Assembly: GCF_963675165.1 (NCBI RefSeq)
Contig: NC_087389.1
Location: forward strand, 2,638,001 to 2,702,000
Length of the DNA: 64,000 bases
From: Halichondria panicea
Lineage: Eukaryota > Porifera > Demospongiae > Suberitida > Halichondriidae
Direction: 5' to 3'
The notes under the pieces were generated by a model. The model was not told the DNA's origin, did no database searches, and worked only from the letters and a program-made list of their open reading frames with translations. Every line of letters begins with the position of its first letter. Position 1 is the stretch's first letter. The translations under genes and the position numbers were made by a program. Below, piece after piece: positions 1 to 12,395 of the stretch.

Positions 1-28
1 CCGACGAAAATTTCCCGCTATACGTACG

Positions 29-226
29 GTAGCTATCAGAATGCTATCAGATGGCTAGAAACCTTCAATCGAACTTTCTATCTACTTCCTTTATCCGCTT
101 CCGTTTGTTGTGACGTCATTGTTTTACTGATCAAAGCCCCCAGATACCGGGGTGAGATTAGCGCATGCGCAAGCAGGCTCATGCACCCTCAGAAGAAGTG
201 CGGCCTGAGATCAAGGCTAGATCCGC
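29..226 (-). repeat. Dispersed repeat family R12 (CRE/NRF1-motif element), copy 1
   Basis: This block matches, in reverse complement, the block at 47487-47693. Both carry TGACGTCA, an imperfect CCCCAG-CTGGGG hairpin, GCGCATGCG and an end reading GGCCT-GGATCGAGGCTA. It lies in the HPF1 intron at the left edge. Positions 1-28 hold one inverted end (CCCGCTATAC) of the R1 element family. The two copies differ by point changes, so this is an old dispersed repeat. Confidence 0.75.
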
Positions 227-258
227 CACTGATACTTAATACGTTGAATAATCCACAG

Positions 259-953
259 GTATCAACTCGCAGATGCACTCAAGCACAAGAGGCTATCATC
301 AGCCAAGAAGACATTACTTCAAGATCTAAGCTCCAAACTCAGAGCATTCATGGCAAAGTCGGCTATTCCTGAACTCACTCCCTCCGTGAATGACCTCTGG
401 AAGCAAAGAAACAAACAAATTGTGGCCAGTTGCTTTCACAAGATCGGGATTGTAGTCCCATACAACAAGAAGACTGAGTTAGGATACCGCCCCCTAACAA
501 TGACAGATCGTAAATGAAAACACACAAATGTTCACCTTAAATTAGAGGGTCCCCACACACATTATACATCATTACACATTATACCTTCCCACATTGTTTG
601 CGTGGTATGTATGTATAAATTATAGGTAATGTGATTTCACTCTCTTTTTCACAGGTGAACTGAAGAGGCTGCTCAACAAGATAGCTAACTGTTCGGACGA
701 AGGTGCAAGAGATAAGCTCTCTGAGCCACTACAAGAGATTGTGACATATGTACAGTTTGCTAACGATGAATGTGATTATGGAATGGGCCTCGAACTTGGA
801 TTGGACCTGTTTTTCCATGGCAACCAGTACTTTCACACTCTGATTGGTCATTTGCTACCTGTAGCTTACGATCTGCTACAAAGAGAACAGTTTGGTAGAA
901 TTTCCACTGAACATTTGAAGCAAAGGAGCCAACTATTAGATTGTACTCTGTAA
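259..953 (+). CDS. HPF1: HPF1, histone PARylation factor 1, C-terminal two exons (5' part outside window)
   Basis: HPF1 binds PARP1/PARP2 in the nucleus and completes their active site so that serine is ADP-ribosylated. Exons are 259-509 (acceptor after ATCCACAG) and 655-953 (stop TAA), joined in phase 1. The first ends with KIGIVVPYNKKTELGYRPL, matching the human GAGLVVPVDKNDVGYREL region. The second contains QFANDECDYGMGLELG, almost identical to human; its Asp-Glu pair aligns with human D283/E284, the residues completing the PARP active site. The C-terminal helices (HLLPVAYDLLQREQF) also match. The frame is closed by TGA upstream of 259, so earlier exons must lie left of the window. It converges on the ABCD gene. 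Identification is from family knowledge; no search was run. Confidence 0.93.
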
Positions 954-1617
954 TGTTTACTCTTAATTGTTGCTATACAATCATGTATATACACTTAATT
1001 ATATTATATGGCGTTATTTTCAATTTGTCATTATAGTCATGACAAGAATTATATACATATACGTAACAAACAGCGAGAACCAGCATGAAACTGGGTTATA
1101 ACAGTACACGTACAGTCATGCTTAGTTGGAAAAAATAAATAAAAAATTTCTTGCATGGCTATAATTAGTATTATAATTATAGCTGTTCGGAGTACATATA
1201 ATTTGGGTTATATTTTGCAAATTCAGCAATAATTGAAGGTCCCAGTCCTTAATGCACCTGAGTAGTTTTATCGCTTTTTTCTCTACAAAGGGATTGCGAT
1301 TTCCCTCCAAAGAAGGCGCGCATGACCGGCCGAGGGGTAACAGAGGGAGAGTACTGTTTCAGAGGGGAGGGCTATCCCGGTTATTTCTTATTGTAATGGA
1401 GTTTCATAGGTTATAGGAGCAGCTTTCGCATAATTATCCTTATGCCAGTTTTGGGGCAGTCATTGTTGGTCCCTTACGATAGTCTATAAACAGATTTTAC
1501 TGCATCGACCGTAGTATAAATAAATAGCACTAAATGTAATGTATATAATTATAGTATATACAATAAATAGCAAAAGATCTATAAATAATTATACAGCATG
1601 TTAAGACTCTATAGGAA
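954..1617. other. Intergenic 3'-3' region between HPF1 and ABCD
   Basis: AT-rich sequence with several AATAAA-type motifs on the + strand (for example near 1134), which could end the HPF1 transcript. I see no coding segment with homology; the 62-codon minus ORF at 1122-1310 is low complexity. No element with two recognisable ends was found. Confidence 0.5.
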
Positions 1618-4600
1618 TTAAGAGGTTAACTGTATAGAAGCCTCTCCTAGAATAGAGCACAGTTCTTTGAGTCTCTCTTGCATTTTTGGTATTCCGGCCA
1701 GCTGTCCCTCGAGTCTCTGTTTCTCCTCATTAAGTGTAAGTCGTGTGGCAGTATCTAGCTTCTCCATCCTCCAGCCACCCTCTCCATCGAACTGGAGCAG
1801 GTGAGTGTGGAATTGCCTGCACCGTGTACCAAAACAGAACAGCATAAATAACACCAGTAAGGCAGTAACATACTGTATAGTGCGAAATTTTCCTGTTTCA
1901 TAAAATAATTGTTTCACGAAAATTATTTTTCTATAACGTGCAAAGACTGAAGGCGTGGCCAGGGAGTGCTTCCGGTAAGCAGTCAACCCACAAAATTTAA
2001 GTGCCTAGAAAATTTCGCGCTATGCGGTAGTCTCGGGGCCAGACCTAGTATCTCCAGGGCAAATCAAGCAGAGCTACGATTATAGGTCTAGATACTCTCG
2101 CAGCATTTCTATGTGCTCTAGCGGAATGTGGCCAGAGCCAATGAAATGCACACCTTACACTGTAAGTTATGTGCTTTTTATGAAATGTGCCTCTGTGGAA
2201 TTTGGATAGAGCCAATGAAATGAGAGTATTGCATAGTCTAGCGAGCAGCCGTTGAAAGGGGAGGACATCTGGTCAAACCCGCCACTTTTCCATGGGCCTG
2301 TTTCGTAATAGTTGTGACACATACACCAGTGCCACATGGGATATAATTATTGGCTCAGTAGTGACATAGGCCTGCAGAGCAAAGTCACTACTGAGCCAAT
2401 ATATCCAATGTGCGCACAAGTGAAGCTGTGTAACAACTGCATTCCTTTCCATGTACACATCACTCCTTTTATTAGCCTCGATTCCAGGCCGCGAAGAGAA
2501 AAGGCGGACTGGTATATACCTTGTATGCGCATGCAACTGGTTCCACGTGCTAATTCAGCTCTACCCACAGGGCCACGCGCATACATGGGTTTTTATTGAC
2601 AGAGCTTTTATCATGGGCGTTTAATCAAGTAAATACGGTACTTACTAGAAAATCATGTAGATAAGAACATTCAAATCTGATTGGCTAAATACTCATGGTT
2701 GCTATGATCTAAAATGCTAGGAAGTTTCCACATGATTTAGAAGTCCTCAGGGCTAGTAGAACCCTCACTGCGTTCGGGATACTACAACCAGTCATTTGGG
2801 CTTCTAAATCATGTAGAAACTTCCTAAATAGTGTCTAACTATAACATATATACCAGGCTGTATTTTAATCGGCCTGGAACCGAGGCTACGGATGCCCCAG
2901 ATCGACATCACTATCAATAGTGCACAAGCAACACCCCCGAATAACAGATTCTTCCACTTCCATCAATGGACACAGATCATTATTCTATTTGAACTGTATA
3001 CAAGTATTTCCTGTCATGGTAAACGGACAGGGGACGGATCACTTCCAGTTATAATGAGACAGATGCTGTACAGTCATGTACATGTAGATCTACATGTATG
3101 TACTGTCATAAAAATGATCGAACAATTTAGCATATAGCGGGAAATTTTCGTGGGGTGCAAAGTTTTTGAGGGCAGAGCAGTTAACGTGAAAATTAAAACT
3201 GGGATAAACTCTCACACACTGGTATTTCACATCCAACGCTATTGATGGGTGTGGTTTCCTGGCATTTAACCGCAAATATTATAGAACCCACGAAATTCTC
3301 TGCTGATGGCTCTGGAGCCAAAATAATAGCGAAAATTTGCACCAGCAAAAATAAGTCACCATAGAGAAGGCCGGTGTGTGATAGTGAGCAGAGTGATGCC
3401 CTGGTCCTTGGCAGCCTGGAATATCCCTCCCTCCACGTCAATGCTCACCGCACTAGTGCATTCATCTAACAGAGCAAATTTGGGCCTGCAGAGGTAAAGA
3501 AAAACTAAATACAATGTACATGCGTATCATAAGCACTGTACTGCCTCCAAATCATATCGCCTGTTCGATCGTATTACACAAACTCGTTACTTGCAAATAC
3601 GATATGAGCCACCACTATAATAAACATACTTTTGATAGAAGAGTCTTGCCATTCCCATCCTCTGCTTCTCGCCACCAGAGAACACATCCTTCCAGTCATT
3701 CACGGAGTCCCAGCCTGGATGATACACGTACAACGATATTGTGTGATGAACACACAATATCGTTAAGGTGGACACAACTAGCAAATTCAGGACTCGAGAT
3801 AAAGCACACAACTTTAGGCCTACCCAATACTACGTAATGTACATTAATTATGCCTCGGTGCGCATGCGGTAGTGAGGTATACGGTAGTGTGTTTGTGTGT
3901 CTGTGCGTGTAGACTGCTACAGCTGCTCAAGGATGAATCAAGTGCAAGTAAGAGTTTCTATAGGCTTCTAGTCATGTTTACTTGGATTTTAATTCGTGGA
4001 TTTGCAAAATAATGCTTCGTTCTCGAGTTATGCCTAGTTTTGCTTACTTGGAATGCCATTTCAGCCTTTTCAGAAGAGTCTGTAGCAAAACTTGTTCACC
4101 GAGTGTTACTACTCTACTTAGTAGTTAGCTCTGCACTAGAACACTAGCTATTGGTAGCTGCAAGAGTGAGCAGAGCTGCAAGGCTCTGCTGACTTGCAAC
4201 CATTAATTTTAGACTTGAACTTTTGGCATCGATCGTTTTTAACAACAATCATGGTTGATCATTACCCACTATTCGGTTGATTGCATGCAGCAAAATTAAA
4301 GATGTTCATCATAATCAATGTTTGTATAAAAGCTAGCTATTAGTAGTTTTATGTTATGTAGCTTTGGCACCTCCACCGAGGCATCAGCACCCGTGGTGCT
4401 TTCATTGTACTATCACCTCTAAAAGCAGAAAATGGAAATGGCTAACATGGTTGTTATAATAAAACCCTAATGCATGCACCATTTTCTGCTTACCTCCTTC
4501 TCTCCTGACAATGTACTTGAGGTGCACAATGTCCAGGATAGCCTCTATGTCCTTGTCCGAGAGTCCCTTGCTCAGCATGTCCTCCTGGGAGTCTGGATAG

Positions 4601-7600
4601 ATCACCTGATCACGCAGACTGCCAACTGACATGTATGGTCTAAGCAGGGAAAGAGACATAAAAATGTAATAGTAAACAGGTACAATATGTACATGTAACC
4701 TGTTGTTTAAAAATTATAGAGGGAGTTAAATTGAGATCACTCACCAAAGTTAAGCAGTCCATATCTACATGTAATGCGCACACTGAAAAATCACCACCTT
4801 ATGTACCAAACACTGTACTCAGAAGTTACACGCTGACATGCTCTACTTGGTGCCCATGCACTATACTTGGGAAGCTAAACGGTGTAATTATATACCTGTA
4901 CATGTAGGACGAGCATGCAGAAATGGCACCTGCATGTAGTTAAAAGAAACACCGAATTTAAGGCTGCATTAATTTAGAGTACCGTATTATAATTTCCAAG
5001 CAGTAATCACAAAAATAAGATCCATGAATTGACTAAAATTAATATTGCTTAACCACAAATATCCTCCCCCCCCCCGAAAATCACCCGCTATATGGTATAC
5101 AAGCCAAAAATTCCCAGTTTGATTACAACATCACAATGTAAATACATGTACATAATGATAGCCTCAAGTAACAACTCTGGCCTCAATTAAATTCTGGTGA
5201 TTCAACAAAAATTCAAACGTCAGGCTCGTTTAAAAGCAGTCGAACCTCAGTTAGGAAATAAACACGATTAATCGAGGAACAGCACCAAATCTACAGGTAT
5301 ATGTACTGTACGTACATGCACATTAAACGCTATGGATTCACTATTCCATGCCTGTATTACAGCCTACCTTTGAGGTATGTAGAACATGGTGGAAGGAGGT
5401 GGCTTTGTGAGTCTACCTCTATAGATGGGCCACAGACCACTGAGTATCCTAAACAGAGAGCTCTTACCACAGCCGTTGGGGCCTGTGATTAGCAGGTGCA
5501 TGCCAGACTTCACCTACATGTACATGTATATGCAGTGTGTGTGCATTGCAGTGTGAGAATCATTATCTTATTCACAACAAAAATGGGAGCTGGCCTGGGT
5601 ATTAATTTATACCGTATAGCGCGAAATTTTTGAGGCACTTATATTTCGTGGATTGGCCTCTAAAAGCATTTTGTTGCACAATGTTCGCGTAATGACTGCT
5701 TACCGGAAGCCACGCCTTTAAATCTTTGCACGTTATAGCAGGTAATTCTAATTAAAAAACAATTTTCGCAGACTTAATTTTCGTGTAGGATTGCTAACCC
5801 AGGAAAATTAAAATTTCGCGCTATACAGTATAGGTTTCTTGAGCTAACGTATGCACGTTAAGGCATACACAATTCAAGTCTTTATACTACAGCTGTGATC
5901 GAGCACCACTTGAGGCATGAGAGTAATATTTATGAAGTACATGTGTGCATGTGGGGGGACACAGCAAAGTTAAGACATATCTTAATTTTGGACTCACTGT
6001 AAAAGTAAGGTCTGATGCAACTTCATCTCTGTTGGGGGTGATGATGGGCACATTCTCCAGGATAATGGTGTCCAGGCTCTCTAGCACCTCCCCCCGGGGC
6101 ACAGCTGATCTCATACACTGGTCCTTCTCAACCCGGTGCTCATCCACACTCGATAATTCAGAGCCTGGGGGCCCATATGTCGCTTTAGCAGAAACTAGAA
6201 GGGATAACAGCTAAACACAGCCAAAAATTAGAATGTGCGCAGCTCTCTGTACAAACTGAATTACAACAGCTAAACATCAAGAATATGTACATGTGGTTAT
6301 CACTAGAAGAACAATACTGATTAATTGTTCATTAATTCCTATTGGACTACCTCTAATTAAGGCGACACTTTTTAATAATTACGAAGCTAGAGGTCGCTTG
6401 GTATTGAAAAACTAGTGTCGCATATTTAGAGGGGTCGCATTTAATTGGAGGTACTACTCAGCCTCGATTAGTCGCTTAAAACGTGTACTTTCCAGTGGGC
6501 TAGTACGTAGAATCAAGGCTTGGGTGTGGCTATATTTACCTTCATTTAGGACACGAAATTACCGTATAGCGCGAAATTTTCGAGGCACTTATATTTCGTG
6601 GATTGGCCTCTAAAAGCCATTTCGTTGCACAATATTCGCGGAATGACTGCTTACCGGAAGCCACGCCTTTAAATATTTGCATGCAGATAGCAGGTAATTC
6701 TAATTAAAAAACAATTTTCGTGGATTTAATTTTTGTGTAGAATTCTAACCCACGAAATCCGTAAAAATTAAGCCCTTCGAAAATTTCGCACTATATATGA
6801 TAATTGTCAATGCAGCTATCGCTACTTTCAGAGGTCAGAAAATTACCTAAGCTCGAGGGTGTCGCACATTTGGAGGGTTGCCTAAATTAGAGGTATTACC
6901 AAGGGCGTATAAAAGAAGAGAGGGCAGCGAGGAGAATTCAAATGTGGGCGGATGAATATGAATTTGTATGAAGTGCTCAAAATATAAATTTCTATTTTTT
7001 AGACATTCATTTTGGGCACATTCATCCGCCCACGGCTGTTTTGCTGTTGCATGCCTTCTCTTCTTTTATACGCCCCTGGTATTACAGTATCATTAGCACA
7101 GTAGTAAGATTGGGTCGAAAACAGCACAAAGACCCCCTCTGTTTTTGAGTTTATATATCTGTTGCCCATATTATTTAATTGTGACATATTGTACGTCAAA
7201 ACAACAACTTCTTCTGAGGTAATCTAGACAACTGGAGCTCTATAAAACAAACTAATCATACGTATACTCATACGTATACCGCGCTATCTTCATGGGTAGT
7301 GCAGTACCTACCTTAAGGTGACATATTTTCGCGTGTATTAATTTCTGCTATTTCTGCGAATGAGAGTAAAATCGCAAAAATTAATACTCGCAAATAATTG
7401 GCCGCCCTCTTGTTTAATGTATCCAGATCGACATTTCGCAAAATATTATACCGCAAAATGTACAAAACTGTAAAAACGCAAACAAATCTACCTGTGAAAA
7501 TATGTCACCTTAAGGTAATCACTTTCCCTCCAAGTTAAAATTGCTAAGGGTGGAAGCTACGCCTTCTTTAATGAAAGCACCGCAGGTGCTGATGCCTCGG

Positions 7601-10600
7601 TGGAGATGCCAAAGGTACATAACATAAAGCTACTATAATAGCTTTTAATAATTACATGCAAACTCAAAGAGTGGGTAATGATCGACCATGGTTGTTGTTA
7701 AAAATGATCGATGCCAAAAGTTTAAGTCTAGCTGCTGTCAGCAGAGCCTTGCAGCTATCTTCTCACTGTTGCAGCTATCAATAGCTAGCGTTCTAGTGCA
7801 GAGCTAACTACTAAGTAGAGTAGCAACATTCGGTAAACAAGTTTGGCTACGTGCTCCTCTGAAAAGGCTGCAATGGCATTCCAAGTAAGCAAAACTAGGC
7901 ATAACTCGCGAACAAAGCATTATTTTGCAAATCCACAAATAAAATCCAAGTAAACATGACTAGAAGCCTATAGAAACTCTTACTTGCACTTGATTCATCC
8001 TTGAGAAGCTGTAGCAGTCTACACAGACACACACACACACACAAACACACTACCGTATCCCTCGCTCGCGCATGCGCACTGAGGCATAATAAGTACAGAG
8101 GTGAGTTCGCCATTGTTTTCTTACTGAGCATGTTATAAAGGTGACAATGCCACCTACTGCAGATATATGGAGTATAGCTATAGTACCATAGTATACTGGT
8201 ACCCATGAACAAAAATTGCTTTGTGATGGGTTGGAAGAGCCACTCAAATACCAAAAAGGACGTAAACAAGATGGCCGGGTTGGTGTTGGTTATTTTATGG
8301 TTGATTGATAAACAGCATGCAGGCCAAATTAATGGTTGTCTGCGCATGCGCAGAAGATGAGCAGGCCTGTCTCCATAGTAACAGGACACGCCAATTTTCT
8401 GAATTCAATGCCACCTACTGCAGATATATGGAGAATTGCCACGCCGGATAATCGAGGTTCTACTGTACAATACAATTCAACCAATAGTTATAATATGGGC
8501 ACGAGGGATGTATGGCATATATTGCACTAAAGCACGAGGGCTGAGTGAAATATACGTGTATGCCGCCATGCATCCCGAGTGCACGTGTTATAACTAGTTT
8601 ATATCCATCCCAGGGGTATAGCAACATAATACTGTCTACAATACACAAAATGGCAGAGACAACCCTAGACACAGCTCCATCTCTTTCTCTCTTCTAGACG
8701 ATATGTGCCAGTATCTGCTGCGTATAAGATTGGCATGGACCAAGGAATGGCTTAACATAAATTGTTGCTGCAAAACAGCCCCACCCCACTACTGCTGCTG
8801 CAAAAATAGTTCCACCCACCGCAGTGCTGCTCGACGGTCTACGCTCGCTACACTGCTGCAACACAGCTCAAGCCCCCAGCAAAAAGAGCCGCTTCTAGGT
8901 GCTTAGTGCGAAGCAGAATTGAAGAACTTATCTATAAGCCATGCATCATGCATGAGGACTATAGACTAGGAACACAGAATCTTCCACAAAATGAACTTTA
9001 AAACATCATGGTTGCAAAGAAGAAATTCCAGCAGTTATTATGTTTTGTCAGTCTAATGCCAGAGGGGCGTTTTGTGGATAGTGCATTATGACTTTGCGGT
9101 TAGTGAATTATACTGCATATTGCACTTGGCAACAACGTAGCTACGAGATATAAACCCATAAAAATTAATTGTACAAGCATTCAGTATGAGGCATACCATT
9201 AGAGATTACCCATCGGTAGCAACAATGTGTGGGATTGTACCTATAAAGTTGGAGAAGTAGTGCTGCATCGAACCATGCCAATATCCACTATAAAATAACC
9301 AACATTAACCCAGCCATCTTGTTTATGTGTGGGATTGTACGTATAAAGTTGGAAGTCGAACCATGCCAATATCCACTAAGTAAACCAATATCAACCCAGC
9401 CATCCAGCTTGTTTACTTTCTTTGTATTTGAGTGGCTCATCCATTTTTGCACTTGTAATTATGGGATCACCGAAAACAAAAGACAGTAATAATAGGCAGC
9501 TAAACTAGCTCCTTATGTAAATCTAGTCTGACTTTCACAATCTTGGCAAACCTGGAAGCAAGACAATACCCGGTTTTCACACTAACCTACACCAGTAGTT
9601 GGATAGATACAGTGTAGGTTCTAGAAGTTGCCTCTACAGCCCTAACAAGTGATACTCCAACTCACTCTCATCTTTTTTCTCCTCGGCCACTTGAGTCACT
9701 TCATACTTCCCCTGTTGGACTTCCTCAAACACAGTCAGCATCTCACTCACTCGAAGTGTGTACCCAGCAAGTTCAGTGATCTGGAGAACATAATTGTGTG
9801 TTAATCGATATAACTATATAAAACAACACTCCGACTAATGAACCTACATCCGTTACTGTACATATAGATGCACAATACTAAACGGGTATACAGTACACAC
9901 AGTACGTTACGCTCATTTAATATTGGGCCACACTAGCTTCACACTAGTCTGGAGGCCAGACCCTTCTCACAGGTGGAGGGGGAGGAGGAGAAAAGGCCTG
10001 GAAACTCATGCAGCATTTCTGTGTGCTCTTGGAATGTCGATGGTAATTGGCTCTATCCAAATTCCACGAGGCAATACTCTAATTTCATTGGGTTAAAAAT
10101 CACATGACATAGGATGTGCATTTCATTGGCTCTGGCCACATTCCGCTAGAGCACACGGAAATGCTGCTAGAGTCTCCAGACCTACCGTAGAAAGTGGATT
10201 ATTAGCGCATGCGTTCATGGGGTATAGCAGAGCTCTATCGCTTATATTCGAGAACATGCCTATAATGCAGTCATTTTCGAGCCCCACCTAGTACCAGATG
10301 TCTCTGTGATGAGAGCATGAAAGCTGACTTGACTCGTAAGCTGGTAGAAAGTGAGCAAGCAAGGCAACCAGGCAACCTTAACTGGATCATATCATCCTAC
10401 ATGCAGGGTGTCATAATTTAATTTTAATTTAAAAATAATTTTGGATTTTGAAGTAGAGGAGGGGAAATAAAAAAAGTAACCAGAACATTTTGCTAATCAA
10501 CTGTTGTTTCAATACCCTGTTATAGTATGTAAAATTGCCAGCTATGGACACTCAGTCATACAAATAGTACCTGAATGCAAAAAAGGGGGGGGATCCCCCT

Positions 10601-12395
10601 TTCCCCCCTGACATGTATTATGTTACAGTTCACTTCACAGTTCATTTATTTTCAACATTTAAAGAACAAAAGACCTCATCTATGTCTCACATTCTCTCAG
10701 TATGATCAGACAAGGTAACAGCATGCCCAGAGAGTCCTTCCATGTGGATATCACCAGCTATATAGCTACCATGCACTGTACAAGCTAGCTATCTCATAAA
10801 TAAACAAAATTAGCTGAATCAATTAATTCTCCTTCGCATAATTGAAAAACCGAGTACAAAACCTGCAGTTGAGCATGCGCTTAAAATAAAGATACGAGTA
10901 AGCGCTAATAATCAAGTTTCTACGGTAATCCCAGCTCTACATGATTTTACCCCTGAGACATTAGGTCTGGCCCCGAGACTAGCTTTAAACTTCAGCTGTC
11001 AAACCTGTTATAATTGACAGTGCTCTATCAATACTTTTGTAAATTCAATTGTGATAGCTAATAATAGGTGATGAACGTTACAATGAGGAAAGAAGCAGCT
11101 CACCTCTTTGTAGGAGGACATAATTCTCTCCAGTGCATCGGCTCCATTCACCAGCAAGTTCTTGGCTGTAGTGTAGGACTGAGTCCTCTCACTGATGGAG
11201 GCATTTTTCTCCTGACCTGATCCAGTTAACAAAGGCCATGCCACAACTACCATCCCTGCAAGAAAAAAGCATAAAGTATAGAAATGTTTACTTAACAAAT
11301 ACCTGTCAGTGCCCACAAGTATTTCATCAGAAACTGCTCAATCACAATGAACCAGAGCTTCTGTCTAAAGATAGAGGACATTTGCTCGGCCAATGCAGCA
11401 AAGCTGTCTCGCAGAAGAGAGTGCTCAATCTGAAAGAGCACACACTCAATAATCAACAAGAAAGGTACAGTATAGAGTACCATGTATCTCTTAAAAAGAG
11501 ACATTGCTGTATTCGAACTCACCAAGTGGCCTCCGTAAAAGGCTATTTCCTCGGCATTGGTAATGAGCCTGGAATGAACATATCTCAGGTAGCCGTTCCT
11601 TCGTGCTTCTTCAGCAACCAGCTTTCCAAACGGTGGAGACACAAGCCTCAATATGTAGCCAGTGACAGCCACCACACCGAGGGCTAGCCATCCCGGAGAG
11701 TTTGATGTCTCCCCCCTTTTCCGAGCAACTCTAGCCAAAGCTATACTCATCATGACAACATCAAGAAGTGGCTTGCTGACATGAGAGTAGATGTGTGCGA
11801 CGGCACTTGAAAAGGCTTGTAGATCTTCTGTGAGAGAGTGATCAGGATTGGCCAAACGGCCGTCCAGATTGCTCACTCGATAATAGGTCTGGTCTTTGAA
11901 GTAAAGGGAGTAGGCATAGTCCACTAAGCGTGTGCGAATTGCTAGGGCTAGCTTGTTCTCCAAATAGCGAATGAGGCTGTTCACAAAGGTAGCAGGGATA
12001 GCAATCATTATGAAGTTAATGACATGCTTCAGAAAAGTGTCCAATTGTCTGTCGACTATTGATTTGACAATTTTACCATCGAGAGTAGCTACATAAATCG
12101 AGAGGAATGTTCGGGCCACAAGTGAGGATGTGTGTAGAACAAGAAGAGCAAACTCTTTTGACATTAGGCCAGGGATAGAAATACGTAATAACTTCAGCAA
12201 GCGGTTTAGAAAAATTTTGTCCACAGCAGGACTAGGTTTTTTCTTGACATATGCATCTTCAGGCTTCAATTCATCCTTTCCACCTTTCTTAATGGAGCCA
12301 GAACTACGTAGAAAGTACTTCTTGCCAGCATAATAGAGAACGAATCCTGAAGCACAAGCAGCCACAACAACACTAGCCCTTCGAGCTGCCGCCAT
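1618..12395 (-). CDS. ABCD1/2-like: Peroxisomal ABC half-transporter, ABCD1/ABCD2 type, 10 exons, 721 aa
   Basis: The family imports very-long-chain fatty acyl-CoA into peroxisomes as a dimer of half-transporters. Exons on the minus strand: 12395-11523, 11429-11303, 11255-11104, 9780-9666, 6194-5998, 5513-5368, 4639-4494, 3714-3630, 3485-3360, 1816-1618; the sum is 2166 nt. Exon 1 holds most of the membrane domain, with [18 protein letters not shown] and the EAA-like [11 protein letters not shown]. The nucleotide-binding domain has Walker [10 protein letters not shown] (about aa 499-507), signature [15 protein letters not shown] (about 598), Walker B FALLDE and the H-loop THRPSLW. The tail [13 protein letters not shown] and [19 protein letters not shown] match ABCD1/2 rather than ABCD3/4. 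The start is the first ATG in frame, in a GCCATGGC-like context. Intron 4 (6195-9665) is swollen by mobile elements. Confidence 0.95.
1871..2029. repeat. R1 MITE (TACCGTATAGCGCGAAATTTTCG ends), ABCD last intron
   Basis: Inverted ends TACTGTATAGTGCGAAATTTTC and GAAAATTTCGCGCTATGCGGTA enclose about 115 bp containing the family core GGCGTGG...CTTCCGGTAAGCAGT. It sits 55 nt upstream of the final ABCD exon. Non-autonomous: no coding sequence. Confidence 0.8.
2100..2215. repeat. Partial copy of the GCAGCATTTCTRTGTGCTCT palindromic element
   Basis: GCAGCATTTCTATGTGCTCTAGCGGAATGTGGCCAGAGCCAATGAAATG-like sequence here is the same as one arm of the palindromic element at 10011-10167. Only part of the element is present. 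Intron of ABCD. Confidence 0.6.
2346..2402. repeat. Hairpin with TTGGCTCAGTAGTGAC arms
   Basis: TATTGGCTCAGTAGTGAC at the left is repeated inverted as GTCACTACTGAGCCAATA at the right with about a 20-nt spacer. Probably the joined ends of a small inverted-repeat element in the last large ABCD intron. Confidence 0.7.
3848..4404 (+). repeat. R2 non-autonomous element, full copy
   Basis: Starts TTATGCCTCGGTGCGCATGCG and ends CACCGAGGCATCAGCACCC-GTGGTGCTTTCA, giving inverted GCCTCGGTG ends. The roughly 550-bp body (GT microsatellite, GAGTTTCTATAGGCTTCTAG, CTCTGCACTAGAAC) recurs at 7571-8091, 25091-25245, 39164-39923, 46037-47130 and 60144-60882. No ORF that could encode a transposase. Lies in an ABCD intron. 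Confidence 0.85.
5610..5830. repeat. R1 MITE, TA-flanked
   Basis: TACCGTATAGCGCGAAATTTTTG at the left and AAAATTTCGCGCTATACAGTA at the right form the inverted ends; the core with CTTACCGGAAGCCACGCC is shared with the copies at 1871, 6560 and 19714. Intron 5 of ABCD. Confidence 0.85.
6348..6895. repeat. R6 inverted-end element carrying a nested R1
   Basis: TACCTCTAATTAAGGCGACAC on the left and GTGTCGCAC...GCCTAAATTAGAGGTA on the right are inverted. An R1 MITE sits inside at 6560-6797. ABCD intron 4. Confidence 0.7.
6560..6797. repeat. R1 MITE nested in R6
   Basis: TACCGTATAGCGCGAAATTTTCG opens the element and GAAAATTTCGCACTATATA closes it. The body is close to the copy at 5610-5830 in the same orientation, so the two are related duplicates about 700 bp apart. 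Confidence 0.8.
6899..7079. repeat. R7 MITE (CCAAGGGCGTATA ends) with 5-bp duplication TATTA
   Basis: CCAAGGGCGTATAAAAGAAG at the left and CTTCTTTTATACGCCCCTGG at the right are near-perfect inverted ends. TATTA flanks both sides (6894-6898 and 7080-7084). The long element at 46513-47108 has the same ends and also a 5-bp duplication. Confidence 0.85.
7310..7518. repeat. R5 MITE with CTTAAGGTGACATATTTTC ends
   Basis: CCTTAAGGTGACATATTTTC and GAAAATATGTCACCTTAAGG bound about 205 bp of AT-rich sequence. The inverted ends are about 20 bp and nearly perfect. ABCD intron 4. Confidence 0.8.
7571..8091 (-). repeat. R2 element, minus orientation
   Basis: Reverse-complement copy of the 3848-4404 element, running from TGAAAGCACCGCAGGTGCTG to GCGCATGCGCACTGAGGCATA. 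It contains a CA microsatellite at about 8025-8048. The 164-codon minus ORF at 7895-8389 is largely this repeat and is not a gene. Confidence 0.85.
8441..8469. repeat. Single end of a pogo/Tigger-like element
   Basis: GCCGGATAATCGAGGTTCTACTGTA matches the right end of the element at 36569-36978. No partner end is seen nearby, so this is a relic in ABCD intron 4. Confidence 0.6.
9226..9415. repeat. Tandem duplication, two units of about 100 bp
   Basis: TGTGTGGGATTGTAC-TATAAAGTTGGA followed by CGAACCATGCCAATATCCACTA and CAACCCAGCCATC-TTGTTTA appears twice in direct order. A related sequence lies inverted near 8255-8310. ABCD intron 4. Confidence 0.75.
10011..10167. repeat. Palindromic element with CAGCATTTCTGTGTGCTC arms
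   Basis: CAGCATTTCTGTGTGCTC on the left pairs with GAGCACACGGAAATGCTG on the right; inner segments (TTGGCTCTATCC, CATTGGCTCTGGCC) resemble each other. Partial copy at 2100-2215. ABCD intron 3. Confidence 0.7.
10183..10927. repeat. R3 element with TACCGTAGAAA ends
   Basis: TACCGTAGAAAGTGGATTATTAGCGC at the left is inverted as GCGCTAATAATCAAGTTTCTACGGTA at the right. The body (TATAATGCAGTCATTTTCGA, CAGACAAGGTAACAGCATGC) is shared with the copy at 17620-18062. No ORF. Confidence 0.8.

Noticed and set aside
7895-8389. 164-codon minus-strand ORF
   Set aside because: Almost entirely inside an R2 mobile element and a CA microsatellite; the same sequence elsewhere is not open.
11238-11687. 149-codon plus-strand ORF
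   Set aside because: Antisense to ABCD exons 1 and 2.
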